NCBI RefSeq assembly: GCF_008298035.1
Contig: NZ_CP042910.1
Span: 4,417,001-4,481,000 of the forward strand
Direction: 5' to 3'
Length of the DNA stretch: 64,000 nt
Source of the DNA: Gimesia maris
GTDB taxonomy: Bacteria; Planctomycetota; Planctomycetia; Planctomycetales; Planctomycetaceae
A program made the position numbers and the translations under genes. The notes beneath the pieces were generated by a model that was given only the letters and a program-made list of their open reading frames with translations, did not search any database and was not told the DNA's origin. Of this stretch, positions 63,896 through 64,000 are shown piece after piece. The first letter of the stretch is position 1; each line of letters begins with the position of its first letter.

Positions 63896-64000
63896 ATGGC
63901 AAGTTTAGAAATTTCATTCCTGTCTGGAAAACATCAGATCATCGAGCTGTCAAAACAACAGCCCGTTTCGATCGGCAGCCATGCTTCCAATGATTTACAG
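63896..64000 (+). CDS. FHA-domain protein (5' end only, continues past window)
   Basis: The ATG at 63896 opens a frame that runs to the window edge (35 codons). The sequence MASLEISFLSGK, followed by PVSIGSHASNDLQ, matches the first strands of a forkhead-associated domain (the GR/GS-H-xSND phosphothreonine-binding turn). FHA domains bind phosphothreonine peptides. Its position 65 bases after the ExbD fusion suggests it belongs to that module and might link it to Ser/Thr kinase signalling. Only the N-terminus is visible. Confidence 0.65.
   Translation, partial: MASLEISFLSGKHQIIELSKQQPVSIGSHASNDLQ

Noticed and set aside
1-64000. CRISPR arrays, tRNA/rRNA genes, transposases, prophage or integrase genes
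   Set aside because: No regularly spaced repeats, cloverleaf-like sequences or relevant reading frames were seen on either strand.

Overview
The window is a chromosomal segment of a planctomycete, most likely of the family Planctomycetaceae (Gimesia-like; the genus is an inference). The basis is the dense set of families expanded in that phylum: three DUF1501 Tat-exported proteins, a PA14/cytochrome/DUF1592-type protein next to DUF1552, a DUF1080 protein, four DUF1559 prepilin-like proteins, small carboxypeptidase-regulatory-like lipoproteins, a formylglycine sulfatase, and an ECF sigma factor paired with a membrane anti-sigma carrying a LamG-like exterior domain. No tRNA, rRNA, CRISPR array, transposase or prophage gene was seen.

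Layout. 1-2871 (minus): truncated sulfatase, then a sigma/anti-sigma pair. 3533-9660 (plus): surface 'cytome' run of DUF1501, DUF1080, PA14-cytochrome-DUF1592 and DUF1552. 9857-13091: cupin, two DUF1559 proteins and a lipoprotein. 13259-15382: neutral ceramidase-like protein with a C-terminal LamG domain. 15585-24641 (plus): a compact run with a polytopic membrane/TPR protein, an overlapping seven-heme cytochrome c, a Cys-rich exported protein, an ABC permease, a Cys-motif lipoprotein, an HlyD-type adaptor, an ABC ATPase and a second permease. 24661-28448: two more DUF1501 proteins flanking a LexA-type DNA-binding-domain-only protein. 28499-32085 (minus): DUF2726/zinc-ribbon protein, two paralogous DUF1559 proteins and a lipoprotein between them. 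32816-36766: PQQ-propeller protein, DUF3179 protein and sialidase-like protein. 36867-42180 (minus): TetR regulator, RND adaptor and RND pump. 42554-44884 (minus): soluble histidine kinase and NtrC-type regulator. 45027-50107 (minus): NfeD-like protease, rpsO and pnp. 50561-58564 (plus): Lhr-type helicase, TPR/peptidase-MA protein and MazG-like protein. 58769-64000 (plus): prenyltransferase-fold/HEAT protein, single-pass anchored protein, ExbB, ExbD, a zinc-ribbon-ExbD fusion and the start of an FHA protein.

How the genes fit together. Much of the window encodes exported or envelope proteins for polymer breakdown and electron transfer (sulfatase, sialidase, ceramidase, DUF1080, cytochromes). 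Two export machines (an ABC exporter with adaptor, and a TetR-linked RND pump) and one proton-motive-force-driven ExbB/ExbD module accompany them. The clear housekeeping genes are rpsO-pnp. The best candidates for undescribed biology are the 15.6-24.6 kb cytochrome/Cys-rich/ABC locus, the LexA-domain-only protein with a palindrome at its own start, the zinc-ribbon ExbD module, and the DUF1559-hairpin-lipoprotein arrangement that occurs twice.

Family assignments come from reading motifs and domain order by eye; no database search was run.
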